DNA of 64,000 bases. Source: Ruania albidiflava DSM 18029. GTDB taxonomy: Bacteria > Actinomycetota > Actinomycetes > Actinomycetales > Beutenbergiaceae. The DNA is taken from the NCBI RefSeq assembly GCF_000421225.1, contig NZ_ATWL01000001.1:186001-250000 (forward strand), in the 5' to 3' direction. Below the pieces are notes generated by a model. It was not told where the DNA came from. It was given only the letters and a program-made list of their open reading frames with translations, and did no database searches. This document shows, piece by piece, positions 42,728 through 50,900 of the stretch. Each line of letters begins with the position of its first letter. Position 1 is the first letter of the stretch. Made by a program: the position numbers and the translations under genes.

Positions 42728-42961
42728 TCACGTCCGGTCGGCGATCCCGACCTCCCCGGCAGCGCGGGCGCAGTGCGCACAGCAGAACATCCGCTCCCTG
42801 GCCTCCACCCCGTGGCCCAGGATGCGGCAACCGCAGAAGTCGCAGCTGCGGGCCATCGCGTGCACTGCGCACTCGAAGCTGTCGAAGGTGCCCGTGCGGC
42901 CACCCTGGGTGACGGTCAGCGGCTTGTCGTAGTCGTTGCCGCAGGTGTCACAGGTTGCCAT
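42728..42961 (-). CDS. small Cys-rich zinc-binding (metallothionein-like) protein
   Basis: 77 residues with nine cysteines: ATCDTCGNDYDKPLTVTQGG, FDSFECAVHAMARSCDFCGC, FCCAHCARAAGE, plus histidines. The arrangement is that of a treble-clef or metallothionein-like zinc protein widespread in actinobacteria. A role in zinc buffering or regulation is possible. ATG 42961 is preferred over the longer frame because the extension has no Cys pattern. The 218-nt region upstream holds a structured repeat. Confidence 0.78.
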   Translation of the reverse strand: MATCDTCGNDYDKPLTVTQGGRTGTFDSFECAVHAMARSCDFCGCRILGHGVEARERMFCCAHCARAAGEVGIADRT

Positions 42962-43064
42962 CGTCCTCAGTCCTTCCGTCGAGAGGGCAACTTTCAGGAT
43001 GGACGACGACGCCACGCTGCGCGACCGGAGCGGGCAACGCAACGGCGCGCCCGCCCGGGACGAG

Positions 43065-43138
43065 GGCGATACGTGCTGCGCGGGGGCGATACCGCAGAGC
43101 ACGCCCTCACGCAGCAAGTATCGCCTGAATCGATTCAG
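43065..43138. repeat. structured intergenic repeat with CTGAATCGATTCAG palindrome
   Basis: GGCGATACGTGCTGCG (43065-43080) and CGCAGCAAGTATCGCC (43110-43125) pair with one mismatch. A further GGGCGATAC copy lies at 43084-43092. The right arm runs straight into CTGAATCGATTCAG (43125-43138), which matches the tip of the 12050-12113 hairpin in 13 of 14 bases. Function unknown; CTGAATCGNTTCAG also resembles LacI-family operators. Confidence 0.6.
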
Positions 43139-43179
43139 TCGGTGGGGGCTGGCGGGTGGGGGCGGCGGATGGGTGGGGG

Positions 43180-43800
43180 CTACTCGAACGGCTCGGGATC
43201 GCCGGCGCCGTACCGGGCGATCTCGGCATAGCCGGCGGACAGGTCCACCACTGTGGTGGGCACGTCACCGCACTCCCCCGCATCGATCACCGCGTCCAGC
43301 TGGTGGTCCAGGGTCTCCTTGATCTGCCAGCCGTCGGTCATCGGGTCTTCCTCACCGGGCAGCAGCAGCGTGCTGGACAGGATCGGCTCGCCGAGCTCGG
43401 CCAGCAGCGCCCGCACCACCGGGTGGTCCGGGATGCGCACCCCGACGGTCTTCTTCTTCGGGTGCAGCAGCCGGCGGGGCACCTCCTTGGTGGCGGGCAG
43501 GATGAACGTGTACGAGCCGGGGGTGGCTGCCTTCACCGCGCGGAAGACGGCGTTGTCCACGTGCACGAACTGCCCCAGCTGGGCGAAGTCGGCGCAGATC
43601 AGGGTGAAGTCGTGCCGTTCGTCCAGTCCGCGAAGTCGCAGGATGCGGTCCTTGGCGTCCTGGTTGCCCAGCTGGGCCCCGAGCGCATAGCAGGAGTCCG
43701 TGGGATAGGCGACCAGCCCGCCGGCACGGATGATGTCCGCGACCTGGTGGATCGACCGAGGCTGAGGATTGACCGGGTGAACGTCGAAGTAGCGTGCCAT
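43180..43800 (-). CDS. Sua5/YciO/YrdC-family protein (L-threonylcarbamoyladenylate synthase type)
   Basis: 206 residues with the dsRNA-binding YrdC fold: IRAGGLVAYPTDSCYALGAQ, RILRLRGLDERHDFTLICAD, PGSYTFILPATKEVPRRLLH, KKTVGVRIPDHPVVRALL. YrdC/Sua5 make the threonylcarbamoyl-AMP used for tRNA t6A; YciO is a paralogue of uncertain role. KKKTVGVRIPD and the short length favour the YciO-like branch. Separated by 15 nt from the upstream pyruvate carboxylase gene and probably cotranscribed with it. Confidence 0.85.
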   Translation of the reverse strand: MARYFDVHPVNPQPRSIHQVADIIRAGGLVAYPTDSCYALGAQLGNQDAKDRILRLRGLDERHDFTLICADFAQLGQFVHVDNAVFRAVKAATPGSYTFILPATKEVPRRLLHPKKKTVGVRIPDHPVVRALLAELGEPILSSTLLLPGEEDPMTDGWQIKETLDHQLDAVIDAGECGDVPTTVVDLSAGYAEIARYGAGDPEPFE

Positions 43801-43815
43801 GTCTCTATCCTCTCC

Positions 43816-46800
43816 TCAGCCGACGACGAGCACCAGGTCGCCGCCGTCCACCGGCCGAGCCGTGGCCGAGACCACCCGACGTACCGTGCCGGCCACCGGC
43901 GCGGTGATGGCGGCCTCCATCTTCATCGCCTCGATGGTGGCCACGGTCTGCCCTGCGGCCACCTCCTCCCCCTCGGCGACCACCGGGGTGACCGCGCCGG
44001 CGAACGGGGCGGCGATGTGCCCGGGCACCGCGGGGTCGGCCCGCTCGGCCTCCTGCACGGTCACCTGCGCAGCGTTGTCCCGGACCTGCACCGGGCGCAG
44101 GTGGTTGTTCAGCGTCGTCATCACCGTGCGCACGCCGCGTTCGTCCGGTTCGGACACTGCCTCTAGGCCGATCAGCAGCCGCACGCCACGCTCCAGGGTC
44201 ACGGTGACCTCCTCGCCCGGCTGCAACCCGTAGAGGTAGTCCAGGGTGTCGATCACCGAGATGTCGCCATACTCGCGGCGCAGCTCGGCGAACTCCTTCG
44301 CCGGCCCCGGGAAGAGCAGCGTGTTCAACCGTTCCCGGCGCCGCTGGGGGCCACCGTCCAGCTCCGCTCGGTCCTCCTCGGTCAACGGGGCCCTCTCGCG
44401 GCGTGGCCCACGGCCGACGAGCGCCTTGCTGCGGAACGGCTCCGGCCACCCGCCGGGCGGGTCGCCGAGCTCCCCGTGCAGGAACGCCACCACCGAGTCC
44501 GGCAGGTCGTACCCGGCAGGGTCCGCCTCGAACTCGGCCGGGTCGGCGCCGGTGGCCACCAGCTGCAAGGCCAGGTCGCCGACCACCTTGGAGGACGGGG
44601 TGACCTTCACCAGGTGGCCGAGCATCCGGTCCGCGGCAGCGTACATCGCCTCGATCTGCTCGAACTTCTCCCCCAGCCCGAGGGCGATCGCCTGCTGGCG
44701 CAGGTTGGACAGCTGACCGCCGGGGATCTCGTGGTGGTAGACCCGCCCGGTCGGTGCGCGCAGCCCGGTCTCGAACGGGCCGTACAGGGTGCGCACCGCT
44801 TCCCAGTACGGTTCCAGGTCCGCGACGGCGGACAGGCTCACCTCAGGGGCGCGCTCGGTGTGCTCCATCGCGGCCACCAGCGCGGAGGCGGGCACCTGGC
44901 TGGTGGTCCCGCCCATCGGGGCGGAGGCCACGTCCACGGCGTCTACCCCGGCCTCGACGGCGGCGAGCAGCGTGGCCAGCTGACCGCCAGCGGTGTCGTG
45001 GGTGTGCAGGTGCACCGGCAGGTCGAACTCCTCCCGCAGTGCGGTCACCAGGGTTCGGGCGGCCGGGGGCCGGAGCAGACCGGCCATGTCCTTGATGGCG
45101 AGCACGTGCGCTCCGGCAGCGACGATCTGCTCGGCCAGGTGCAGGTAGTAGTCCAGGGTGTAGAGCCGCTCGCCGGGGTCGGTGAGGTTGCCGGTGTAGC
45201 ACAGCGCCACCTCGGCGACGGCGTGGGTCGCCCGCACAGCGTCGATCGCCGGGCGCATCTGGTCCACGTCGTTCAACGCATCGAAGATGCGGAAGATGTC
45301 TACGCCGGTGCGGGCGGCCTCAGCCACGAAGGTGTCGGTGACCTGCGTCGGGTACGGGGTGTAGCCCACCGTGTTCCGGCCGCGCAGCAGCATCTGCAGC
45401 GCCAGGTTCGGTGCTGCCTCCCGCAACCGCTCCAGCCGCTGCCACGGATCCTCCCCGAGGAACCGCAGTGCCACGTCGTAGGTGGCCCCACCCCAGGCCT
45501 CCAGGGAGAGCAGCCCGGGCAGCGTGCGGGCCAGGTGCGGTGCGACAGCGAGCAGGTCGGTGGTGCGCACCCGGGTGGCCAGCAGCGACTGGTGCGCGTC
45601 TCGGAAGGTGGTGTCGGTGAGCGCCACCGGGATCTGCTCGCGCAGCCGGCGGGCGAAGCCCTCGGCACCGAGGTCAGCGATCAGCTGCCGGGATCCGGCA
45701 GCCGGCTCCACGCTCAGGTCGACCTGCGGCAGCTTGGTGGCCGGTGCGACCACGTGCTCAGGGCGCAGACCGTGCGGGGCATTCACGGTCACGTGCGCCA
45801 GGTAGCTGAGCAGCTTGGTGCCACGGTCGGCACTCTCCCGAGGGCTCAGCAGCTCGGGGCGTTCCTCGATGAACGAGGTGGCGACGTCCCCGCGGAGGAA
45901 GTCCTCGTCGTCCAGGACCGCCTGCAGGAACGGGATGTTGGTGCGCACCCCGCGGATCCGGAACTCGGCCAGCGCCCTGCGGGCCCGGCGGACCGCGACC
46001 GGGAACTGTGCCCCGCGGCAGGTGAGCTTGACCAGCATCGAGTCGAAGTGGCCGGTGATGTCCGCACCGGCGTGCGCTGTGGCCCCGTCCAGCCGGATGC
46101 CGGCTCCGCCGGGCGACCGGTAGGCGGTGATCCGGCCGGTGTCCGGACGGAACCCGTTCGCCGGGTCCTCAGTGGTGATCCGGCACTGCAACGCGTACCC
46201 GTTCACCCGCAGCTCCTCCTGGCGGATGCCGAGCTCGGCGAGGCTGGCGCCGGCCGCGATGCGCATCTGGGCGGAGACCAGGTCCACATCGGTGATCTCT
46301 TCGGTGACAGTGTGCTCCACCTGGATCCGGGGGTTCATCTCGATGAACACGTGCTGACCGGCGCGGTCCCCCTCGGTGTCCAGGAGGAACTCCACCGTCC
46401 CGGCGTTCTGGTAGCCGATGGCCCGGGCGAAGGCCACCGCGTCGGCGCACAGCGCCTCGCGTACCTCCGGGTCGAGGTTCGGCGCCGGGGCCATCTCGAT
46501 CACCTTCTGGTGCCGGCGCTGCAGCGAGCAGTCCCGTTCGAACAGGTGCACCACGTCCCCGTGGGCGTCGGCGAGGACCTGCACCTCGATGTGCCGGGGT
46601 CGTAGCACCGCCCGTTCGAGGAAGACGGTCGGGTCGCCGAACGCGGTGTCCGCCTCGCGCATCGCCGCGGCGAGGGCGTCGGGCAGGTCCTGCGGTGCGG
46701 CCACGCGGCGCATCCCACGCCCCCCGCCGCCGGCGACAGCCTTGACGAACATCGGGAAGCCGACGTCCGCAGCGGCAGCGAGGAGCTCGTCGGGATCCGC

Positions 46801-47214
46801 TGAGGGCTCGCTGGAGGGCAGCACGGGAAGCCCAGCCTGCCGTGCTGCCCGCAGTGCAGCCACCTTGTTCCCGGCCATCTCCAGCACGTCAGCAGGTGGC
46901 CCCACGAAGGTGATCCCGGCCTCAGCTGCCGCCCGGGCCAGCTCTGGTTGTTCGGACAGGAACCCGTACCCGGGATAGATCGCGTCCGCCCCGGACTCCT
47001 GGGCGACCCGGAGGATCTCGTCGATGTCCAGATAGGCCCGAACCGGATGCCCCACGGCACCGATCCGATAGGCTTCGTCGGCCTTCAGTCGGTGCTCAGA
47101 GCTGCGGTCCTCGTGCGGGAACACTGCCACCGTGCGCGCCCCCAGCTCATAGGCCGCACGGAACGCCCGCACGGCAATCTCGGCTCGGTTGGCGACCAGC
47201 ACTTTCGCGAACAT
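43816..47214 (-). CDS. pyc: pyruvate carboxylase
   Basis: 1132-residue biotin enzyme that carboxylates pyruvate to oxaloacetate. Domains in order: biotin carboxylase (VLVANRAEIAVRAFRA, GGGGRGMRRV, VFIEMNPRIQVEHTVTEE), carboxyltransferase from about residue 540 (LTDTTFRDAHQSLLATRVRT, FRIFDALNDVDQM, VHLHTHDTAGGQ, PMGGTTSQ), and the C-terminal biotinyl domain with the biotin lysine Lys1098 in EAMKMEA. Full length, with all catalytic blocks intact. It has a long upstream gap shared with the divergent lipoprotein. Confidence 0.97.
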   Translation of the reverse strand: MFAKVLVANRAEIAVRAFRAAYELGARTVAVFPHEDRSSEHRLKADEAYRIGAVGHPVRAYLDIDEILRVAQESGADAIYPGYGFLSEQPELARAAAEAGITFVGPPADVLEMAGNKVAALRAARQAGLPVLPSSEPSADPDELLAAAADVGFPMFVKAVAGGGGRGMRRVAAPQDLPDALAAAMREADTAFGDPTVFLERAVLRPRHIEVQVLADAHGDVVHLFERDCSLQRRHQKVIEMAPAPNLDPEVREALCADAVAFARAIGYQNAGTVEFLLDTEGDRAGQHVFIEMNPRIQVEHTVTEEITDVDLVSAQMRIAAGASLAELGIRQEELRVNGYALQCRITTEDPANGFRPDTGRITAYRSPGGAGIRLDGATAHAGADITGHFDSMLVKLTCRGAQFPVAVRRARRALAEFRIRGVRTNIPFLQAVLDDEDFLRGDVATSFIEERPELLSPRESADRGTKLLSYLAHVTVNAPHGLRPEHVVAPATKLPQVDLSVEPAAGSRQLIADLGAEGFARRLREQIPVALTDTTFRDAHQSLLATRVRTTDLLAVAPHLARTLPGLLSLEAWGGATYDVALRFLGEDPWQRLERLREAAPNLALQMLLRGRNTVGYTPYPTQVTDTFVAEAARTGVDIFRIFDALNDVDQMRPAIDAVRATHAVAEVALCYTGNLTDPGERLYTLDYYLHLAEQIVAAGAHVLAIKDMAGLLRPPAARTLVTALREEFDLPVHLHTHDTAGGQLATLLAAVEAGVDAVDVASAPMGGTTSQVPASALVAAMEHTERAPEVSLSAVADLEPYWEAVRTLYGPFETGLRAPTGRVYHHEIPGGQLSNLRQQAIALGLGEKFEQIEAMYAAADRMLGHLVKVTPSSKVVGDLALQLVATGADPAEFEADPAGYDLPDSVVAFLHGELGDPPGGWPEPFRSKALVGRGPRRERAPLTEEDRAELDGGPQRRRERLNTLLFPGPAKEFAELRREYGDISVIDTLDYLYGLQPGEEVTVTLERGVRLLIGLEAVSEPDERGVRTVMTTLNNHLRPVQVRDNAAQVTVQEAERADPAVPGHIAAPFAGAVTPVVAEGEEVAAGQTVATIEAMKMEAAITAPVAGTVRRVVSATARPVDGGDLVLVVG

Positions 47215-47427
47215 TGTTCCCCCTCAGCAGGGACGGCGGCGAGACCTGCCGAGGGTACCGCCCCCTCCGAGCGGCCTGCAGCAGCGTCTCGCGAGCTGGT
47301 GTGCTGAGCATCACGCATGCCCCTGACCAGGGAAAACACCTGTAGACGATCGTCTGCAGCACGCTCTGTGACCGGCCCCACTGTGGTACGGCTGGCACAG
47401 CAGCGGTCGGAGCGTTTCGATGGTGTC

Positions 47428-47988
47428 GTGAAGCGATCAACACCCACTTTCCTGCTCTGCGCTGCCGTCCTGGCCGCCGTCGCTGCGTGCACTCCTACCG
47501 GTTCCGATGAGCCCACCTCCCCGGACACCTCCGAACCAGCGGCGGAGAGCGATCCCGCCGAGCCGGCGCCCAGCGAGAGCGCCGAGGCCGACGATCCGGA
47601 CGACGACGCTGAGGCTGACGAGTCCGAGGACTCCACCGACTCCGCGGAGTCAGCTGATGGCTCCAGCTCAGCCTCGCGTCCGGAGAGCAGCCGCGTGACG
47701 GTGGACCTCGGCGGTGACAGCACCGTCGTGCAGCCCACCGATGTGTACTGCTCCGGTCAGCCGGGCGACATCGAGCACATCATCGGCAAGACGGACAACC
47801 AGCTGCCGCTCATCGAGGTCTCCGGTTCGCACTTCGCGATGGTCAAGCTCGACCAGCGCGGCGCGCCGGAGAAGACGGAGAACCCGCAGGGCATCAGCTT
47901 TGGGGAGGACTGGGTGACGTTCTCCGACGCGACCGTGGGGTCGGCGACCCTGGACGGTTCGATGGTCTGCACCGCCTGGGAGGACTGA
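47428..47988 (+). CDS. lipoprotein with LpqH (19-kDa antigen)-like domain
   Basis: 186 residues: signal peptide with lipobox VLAAVAAC (lipidated Cys21), then ~65 residues of Ser, Glu, Asp and Pro-rich acidic linker, and a ~90-residue C-terminal domain (VTVDLGGDSTVVQPTDVYCS, IEHIIGKTDNQLPLIEVSGS, GSATLDGSMVCTAWED) with two cysteines that could form a disulfide. The tail resembles the mycobacterial 19-kDa lipoprotein antigen family; the match is weak. GTG 47428 gives a regular signal peptide; the longer frame does not. It is divergent from pyc across a 213-nt gap. Confidence 0.72.
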   Translation: MKRSTPTFLLCAAVLAAVAACTPTGSDEPTSPDTSEPAAESDPAEPAPSESAEADDPDDDAEADESEDSTDSAESADGSSSASRPESSRVTVDLGGDSTVVQPTDVYCSGQPGDIEHIIGKTDNQLPLIEVSGSHFAMVKLDQRGAPEKTENPQGISFGEDWVTFSDATVGSATLDGSMVCTAWED

Positions 47989-48012
47989 GCAGCTCCTGAC
48001 GGCGGCCGGGTG

Positions 48013-48597
48013 TCAGCCGGTGCGGCGGGCGGCGCGCCGCTTGGCGAGCTCGTCGCCGGCCACCGCTGCTGGCTCCTCGTCGCCGGCACGTTCGGTGGGG
48101 AACTCTGCGAGGTTGTTCTCCACCTCGCGCCAGACTCGTCCCACGGCGATGCCGAACACGCCCTGGCCGCCCTGCACCAGGTCGAACACCTCGTCGGCCG
48201 AGGTGCACTCGTACACGCTGGCACCGTCGCTCATCAGCGTGATCTGCGCCAGGTCGTCCACCCCCCGTTCGCGCAGGTGGGTGACCGCTGTGCGGATCTG
48301 CTGCAGCGAGACCCCGGTGTCCAGCAGCCGCTTGACGACCTTGAGCACCAGCACGTCCCGGAAGCTGTACAGCCGCTGCGTACCGGAGCCGGTCGCCGGC
48401 CGGATGCTGGGCTCCACCAGTCCGGTGCGGGCCCAGTAGTCCAGCTGGCGGTAGGTGATCCCGGCCGCCCGGCAGGCGGTCGGTCCGCGGTACCCGGTGT
48501 CGGTGTCCAGGTCCGGCAGGGTGTCACCGAACAGCAGCCCCTGCGCCCGCTGCGGGGTCGAGGGGGTGGCGCCCGTCTGCGCGTCGATGCCGCTCAC
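48013..48597 (-). CDS. MerR-family regulator (ResR/McdR position, Rv1830-like)
   Basis: 194 residues with a MerR helix-turn-helix (GPTACRAAGITYRQLDYWAR, RLYSFRDVLVLKVVKRLLDT) and the tail IRTAVTHLRERGVDDLAQIT. It sits last in the leftward series garA, ftsR, nuclease, merR. That is the order of Rv1827-Rv1830 in M. tuberculosis, where the fourth gene (ResR/McdR) controls growth and division genes. A TTGAGGT-type inverted repeat upstream (48772-48792) may be its own binding site. Confidence 0.88.
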   Translation of the reverse strand: MSGIDAQTGATPSTPQRAQGLLFGDTLPDLDTDTGYRGPTACRAAGITYRQLDYWARTGLVEPSIRPATGSGTQRLYSFRDVLVLKVVKRLLDTGVSLQQIRTAVTHLRERGVDDLAQITLMSDGASVYECTSADEVFDLVQGGQGVFGIAVGRVWREVENNLAEFPTERAGDEEPAAVAGDELAKRRAARRTG

Positions 48598-48771
48598 GCC
48601 TTCTCCGTTCTTCTACCACGTCTGAGCACACTGTACTCGTGGTGCCATCCAGGCCGCTATCTGCCGCCGGTCCCACTCGAACCGGACACCACTGACGTTA
48701 GAGCCGGGAGAGGGTCGGGTCAACGACATGCGGCCGAACGGGTACCGGCGTGTCGCGCTCGGCAAGCCTGA

Positions 48772-48792
48772 ACCTCAACCTCATCTTGAGGT
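48772..48792. promoter_or_regulatory. MerR-type inverted repeat upstream of the MerR gene
   Basis: ACCTCAA (48772-48778) and TTGAGGT (48786-48792) are perfect inverted repeats around 7 nt, in a stretch with additional direct half-sites (CCTGAA, CCTCAA, CCTCAT). The spacing is that of MerR/HspR-like sites. It lies 175-195 nt upstream of the MerR gene start and 35 nt past the nuclease stop. Confidence 0.55.
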
Positions 48793-48826
48793 GGTCGACG
48801 TTTTCCGCTTGTTCCTGCGGAACGGC

Positions 48827-49369
48827 TCAACCGGTTCCGGATCCGCCGCGGTCGGAGAAGTCCTCGGGGTCCACAGAGTCGAGGAACTCGCGGAACTCCG
48901 CCACCCGGGCCTCTGCCTCAGCTTCCCCCAGCTCACCGACCATCCGCACGTGTGCGTGGTCGTCCTCGTCCACGTCCAGCACCACAGCCGCCGCCTGAAG
49001 CACCGGCTCGGCGCACCACACCGGGACCTTGGCTCGCAGCGCGAGGGCGATCGCGTCAGATGCGCGGGCGTCCACCCGAGCCCCGTTGGAGAGCACCAGC
49101 TCCGCGATGAACGTGCCTTCCCGAAGCTCCACGATGCTCACCTGGGACAGCTCGACCCCGGCCGCTGTCAACGAGCTCAGCAGCAGGTCGTGCGGCCCGG
49201 GGCGCGGCATGCTCATCCCGGCCTGGGCCGTGGCGATGGCAACGCCCTCGTGCGGGCCGATCACGATCGGCAGGGACAGCTCGCCGTCGGACTCGGTGAG
49301 CACCACGAGCACCTCGTGCTCCGGCGCGTTCAACCGCACCCGCACACCCAGCACACCCATTCGTCGCAC
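48827..49369 (-). CDS. bifunctional nuclease-family protein (DUF151)
   Basis: 180 residues with the DUF151 core: VLVVLTESDGELSLPIVIGP at the start, IATAQAGMSMPRPGPHDLLL, FIAELVLSNGARVDARASDA and IALALRAKVPVWCAEPVL. Plant and archaeal members have RNase/DNase activity; the bacterial role is unclear. GTG 49369 lies 6 nt after TAGCGT (49381-49376, minus), a leaderless start. The alternative ATG 49360 has the same GGAGGT as a ribosome site at 9 nt. Stands between the two MerR genes, as in mycobacteria. Confidence 0.9.
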   Translation of the reverse strand: MRRMGVLGVRVRLNAPEHEVLVVLTESDGELSLPIVIGPHEGVAIATAQAGMSMPRPGPHDLLLSSLTAAGVELSQVSIVELREGTFIAELVLSNGARVDARASDAIALALRAKVPVWCAEPVLQAAAVVLDVDEDDHAHVRMVGELGEAEAEARVAEFREFLDSVDPEDFSDRGGSGTG

Positions 49370-49406
49370 ACCTCCACGCTACGCTGTCGCGGGCGCGAGC
49401 GCGAGG

Positions 49407-50183
49407 TCACTCCATCCGGTCGATCGCCGCCTGCAGGAGTGCGGTGTGCAGCGCTGTGAACGTCTTCGCCAGCTCGCTGGCCAGCGCGTGCGACCGGGCG
49501 CGGGCACCGCTGGCAGAGGGACCGCTGCGCTGGGAGCGTACCGGTGCGACGACCTGCTCGATCAGGTCCACCTGCCGGTCGGCGGCGTTACGCACCGTCC
49601 GCAGGTGGCGCTGGTCGATACCGTGCTCGGCGAGCTGACCGGCCAGGGTGGCGATCTGCACTGCCACCGGCGGGTACTTGCCGCCCGCGTCCGTGCGCAG
49701 CAGCCCGCCGCGGGTGAGCGCATCCACAGTCGCCGCGTCGCACCCGGACCGCTGGGCCACCTGCTCGGCGGTGAGCCGGGACGGTACGGCCGGGGACACC
49801 AGGTCGCCGTCCTCGGTGACCACGCGGGCACCGGGCGCCGGCACGTCCGGACCGCCCTTGTCCAGCTCGCTGAGCCGCTCCCGCACCACCTTCCAGGGCA
49901 GGAACGAGTCCCGCTGGGCGGCGAGGCAGAACCGCAGTCGCTCGACGTCCGCCTGGGAGTAGGTGCGGTAGCCGGAGGGGGTACGGTGCGGACTGACCAG
50001 CCCCTGGTCCTCCAGGAACCGGATCTTGGAGACCCGCACCGCCGGGAACTCCCGCTGCAAGATGCTCAGCGCCGAACCGATCGTCATCGTCGGGGTCCGG
50101 GAGACCCCGAACGGCCATCCGCCCTCAGTGCCCTGACCACCAGCCGACTGCTCGCCCGGTGCGGCTGCTCCCGCCGGGCTCAC
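49407..50183 (-). CDS. ftsR: MerR-family cell-division regulator FtsR
   Basis: 258 residues. After a ~30-residue disordered start the MerR helix-turn-helix follows (LSILQREFPAVRVSKIRFLE, QGLVSPHRTPSGYRTYSQAD), with an effector-free C-terminal helical region. Orthologues (corynebacterial FtsR, Rv1828) activate ftsZ. The GTG start overlaps the garA stop by 4 nt (GTGA), so both are translationally coupled. Confidence 0.9.
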   Translation of the reverse strand: MSPAGAAAPGEQSAGGQGTEGGWPFGVSRTPTMTIGSALSILQREFPAVRVSKIRFLEDQGLVSPHRTPSGYRTYSQADVERLRFCLAAQRDSFLPWKVVRERLSELDKGGPDVPAPGARVVTEDGDLVSPAVPSRLTAEQVAQRSGCDAATVDALTRGGLLRTDAGGKYPPVAVQIATLAGQLAEHGIDQRHLRTVRNAADRQVDLIEQVVAPVRSQRSGPSASGARARSHALASELAKTFTALHTALLQAAIDRME

Positions 50184-50692
50184 TGCTCGGAGGAGGGGGC
50201 CGAGACGGACGCGTCCTCACCGCGGCGTGGACTGGGGTGGAAGGTGAGCCGATACTTGCCGATCTGCACCTCGTCGCCCGCCTGCAGCGTGGCTTCGTCG
50301 ATGCGGGAACGGTTCACGTAGGTACCGTTCAGGCTGCCGACGTCCCGCACGGTGAACAGACCGGCCTCCCCGATGAACTCTGCGTGCTTGCGGGAGACGG
50401 TGACGTCGTCCAGGAAGATGTCCGCGGCCGGGTCGCGCCCCGCGGTCACCCGCGGTGCATCCAGCAGGAACCGGGCACCGGCATTCGGGCCGTGCTGGAC
50501 GATCAGCAGCGCGGAGTGCGGGGGCAGCGCCTCGACCGCCGCCCGGTCGGTGGCGTCGATCGCACCCGGTGGGAGCTCCTCGTAGTCGGCCGGCACGATC
50601 CGGCCCAGGGCCGCCGTCGTGTGCGGCGCCGGGCTGCTGCCGGCAGCGGAGTCCGGACCCGTCGGGTTCGTCTCGTTGTCCGGAGCTGTCAT
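50180..50692 (-). CDS. garA: FHA-domain regulator GarA/OdhI
   Basis: 170 residues. The FHA domain (GRDPAADIFLDDVTVSRKHA, VGSLNGTYVN, GDEVQIGKYRLTF) binds phosphothreonine. In mycobacteria and corynebacteria the protein controls 2-oxoglutarate dehydrogenase, glutamate dehydrogenase and glutamate synthase, switched by PknB/PknG phosphorylation of an N-terminal ETTS motif. Here the corresponding stretch is HTTAALGR: two threonines (Thr25, Thr26) remain but the surrounding motif is changed. A 23-nt C tract lies upstream (50824-50846). Confidence 0.9.
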   Translation of the reverse strand: MTAPDNETNPTGPDSAAGSSPAPHTTAALGRIVPADYEELPPGAIDATDRAAVEALPPHSALLIVQHGPNAGARFLLDAPRVTAGRDPAADIFLDDVTVSRKHAEFIGEAGLFTVRDVGSLNGTYVNRSRIDEATLQAGDEVQIGKYRLTFHPSPRRGEDASVSAPSSEQ

Positions 50693-50823
50693 AGCGCGCC
50701 TCCCCGTCCCAGTCTGCCTCGCGGCCTGTCACCATCCGCCGGGTGGTCCGGATGGGTGTGGATCGTTGACTCTACCGGTTCCACTCTAGTTCGCGGTACG
50801 CACCCAGGACAGCCCGGCCACAG

Positions 50824-50846
50824 CCCCCCCCCCCCCCCCCCCCCCC
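50824..50846. repeat. 23-nt C homopolymer (G tract on the garA sense strand)
   Basis: An uninterrupted run of 23 cytosines between the DUF881 stop and the garA start, 132 nt before the garA start. Such a tract is prone to slippage. It may vary in length between cells and affect the garA promoter spacing, or its length may be a sequencing artefact. Confidence 0.9.
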
Positions 50847-50900
50847 ACCCGGCCGCAGCTGGACAGGGCCCGTCGGGGCGCGGCACCCTGCCCGGACACA

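Noticed and set aside
40953-42872. 639-residue minus-strand open frame opposite helR
   Set aside because: Shadow of the helR gene; no domains, and it runs into the zinc-protein gene.
44476-46605. 709-residue plus-strand open frame opposite pyruvate carboxylase
   Set aside because: Antisense shadow of pyc; His/Gly/Val/Gln-rich composition with no family match.
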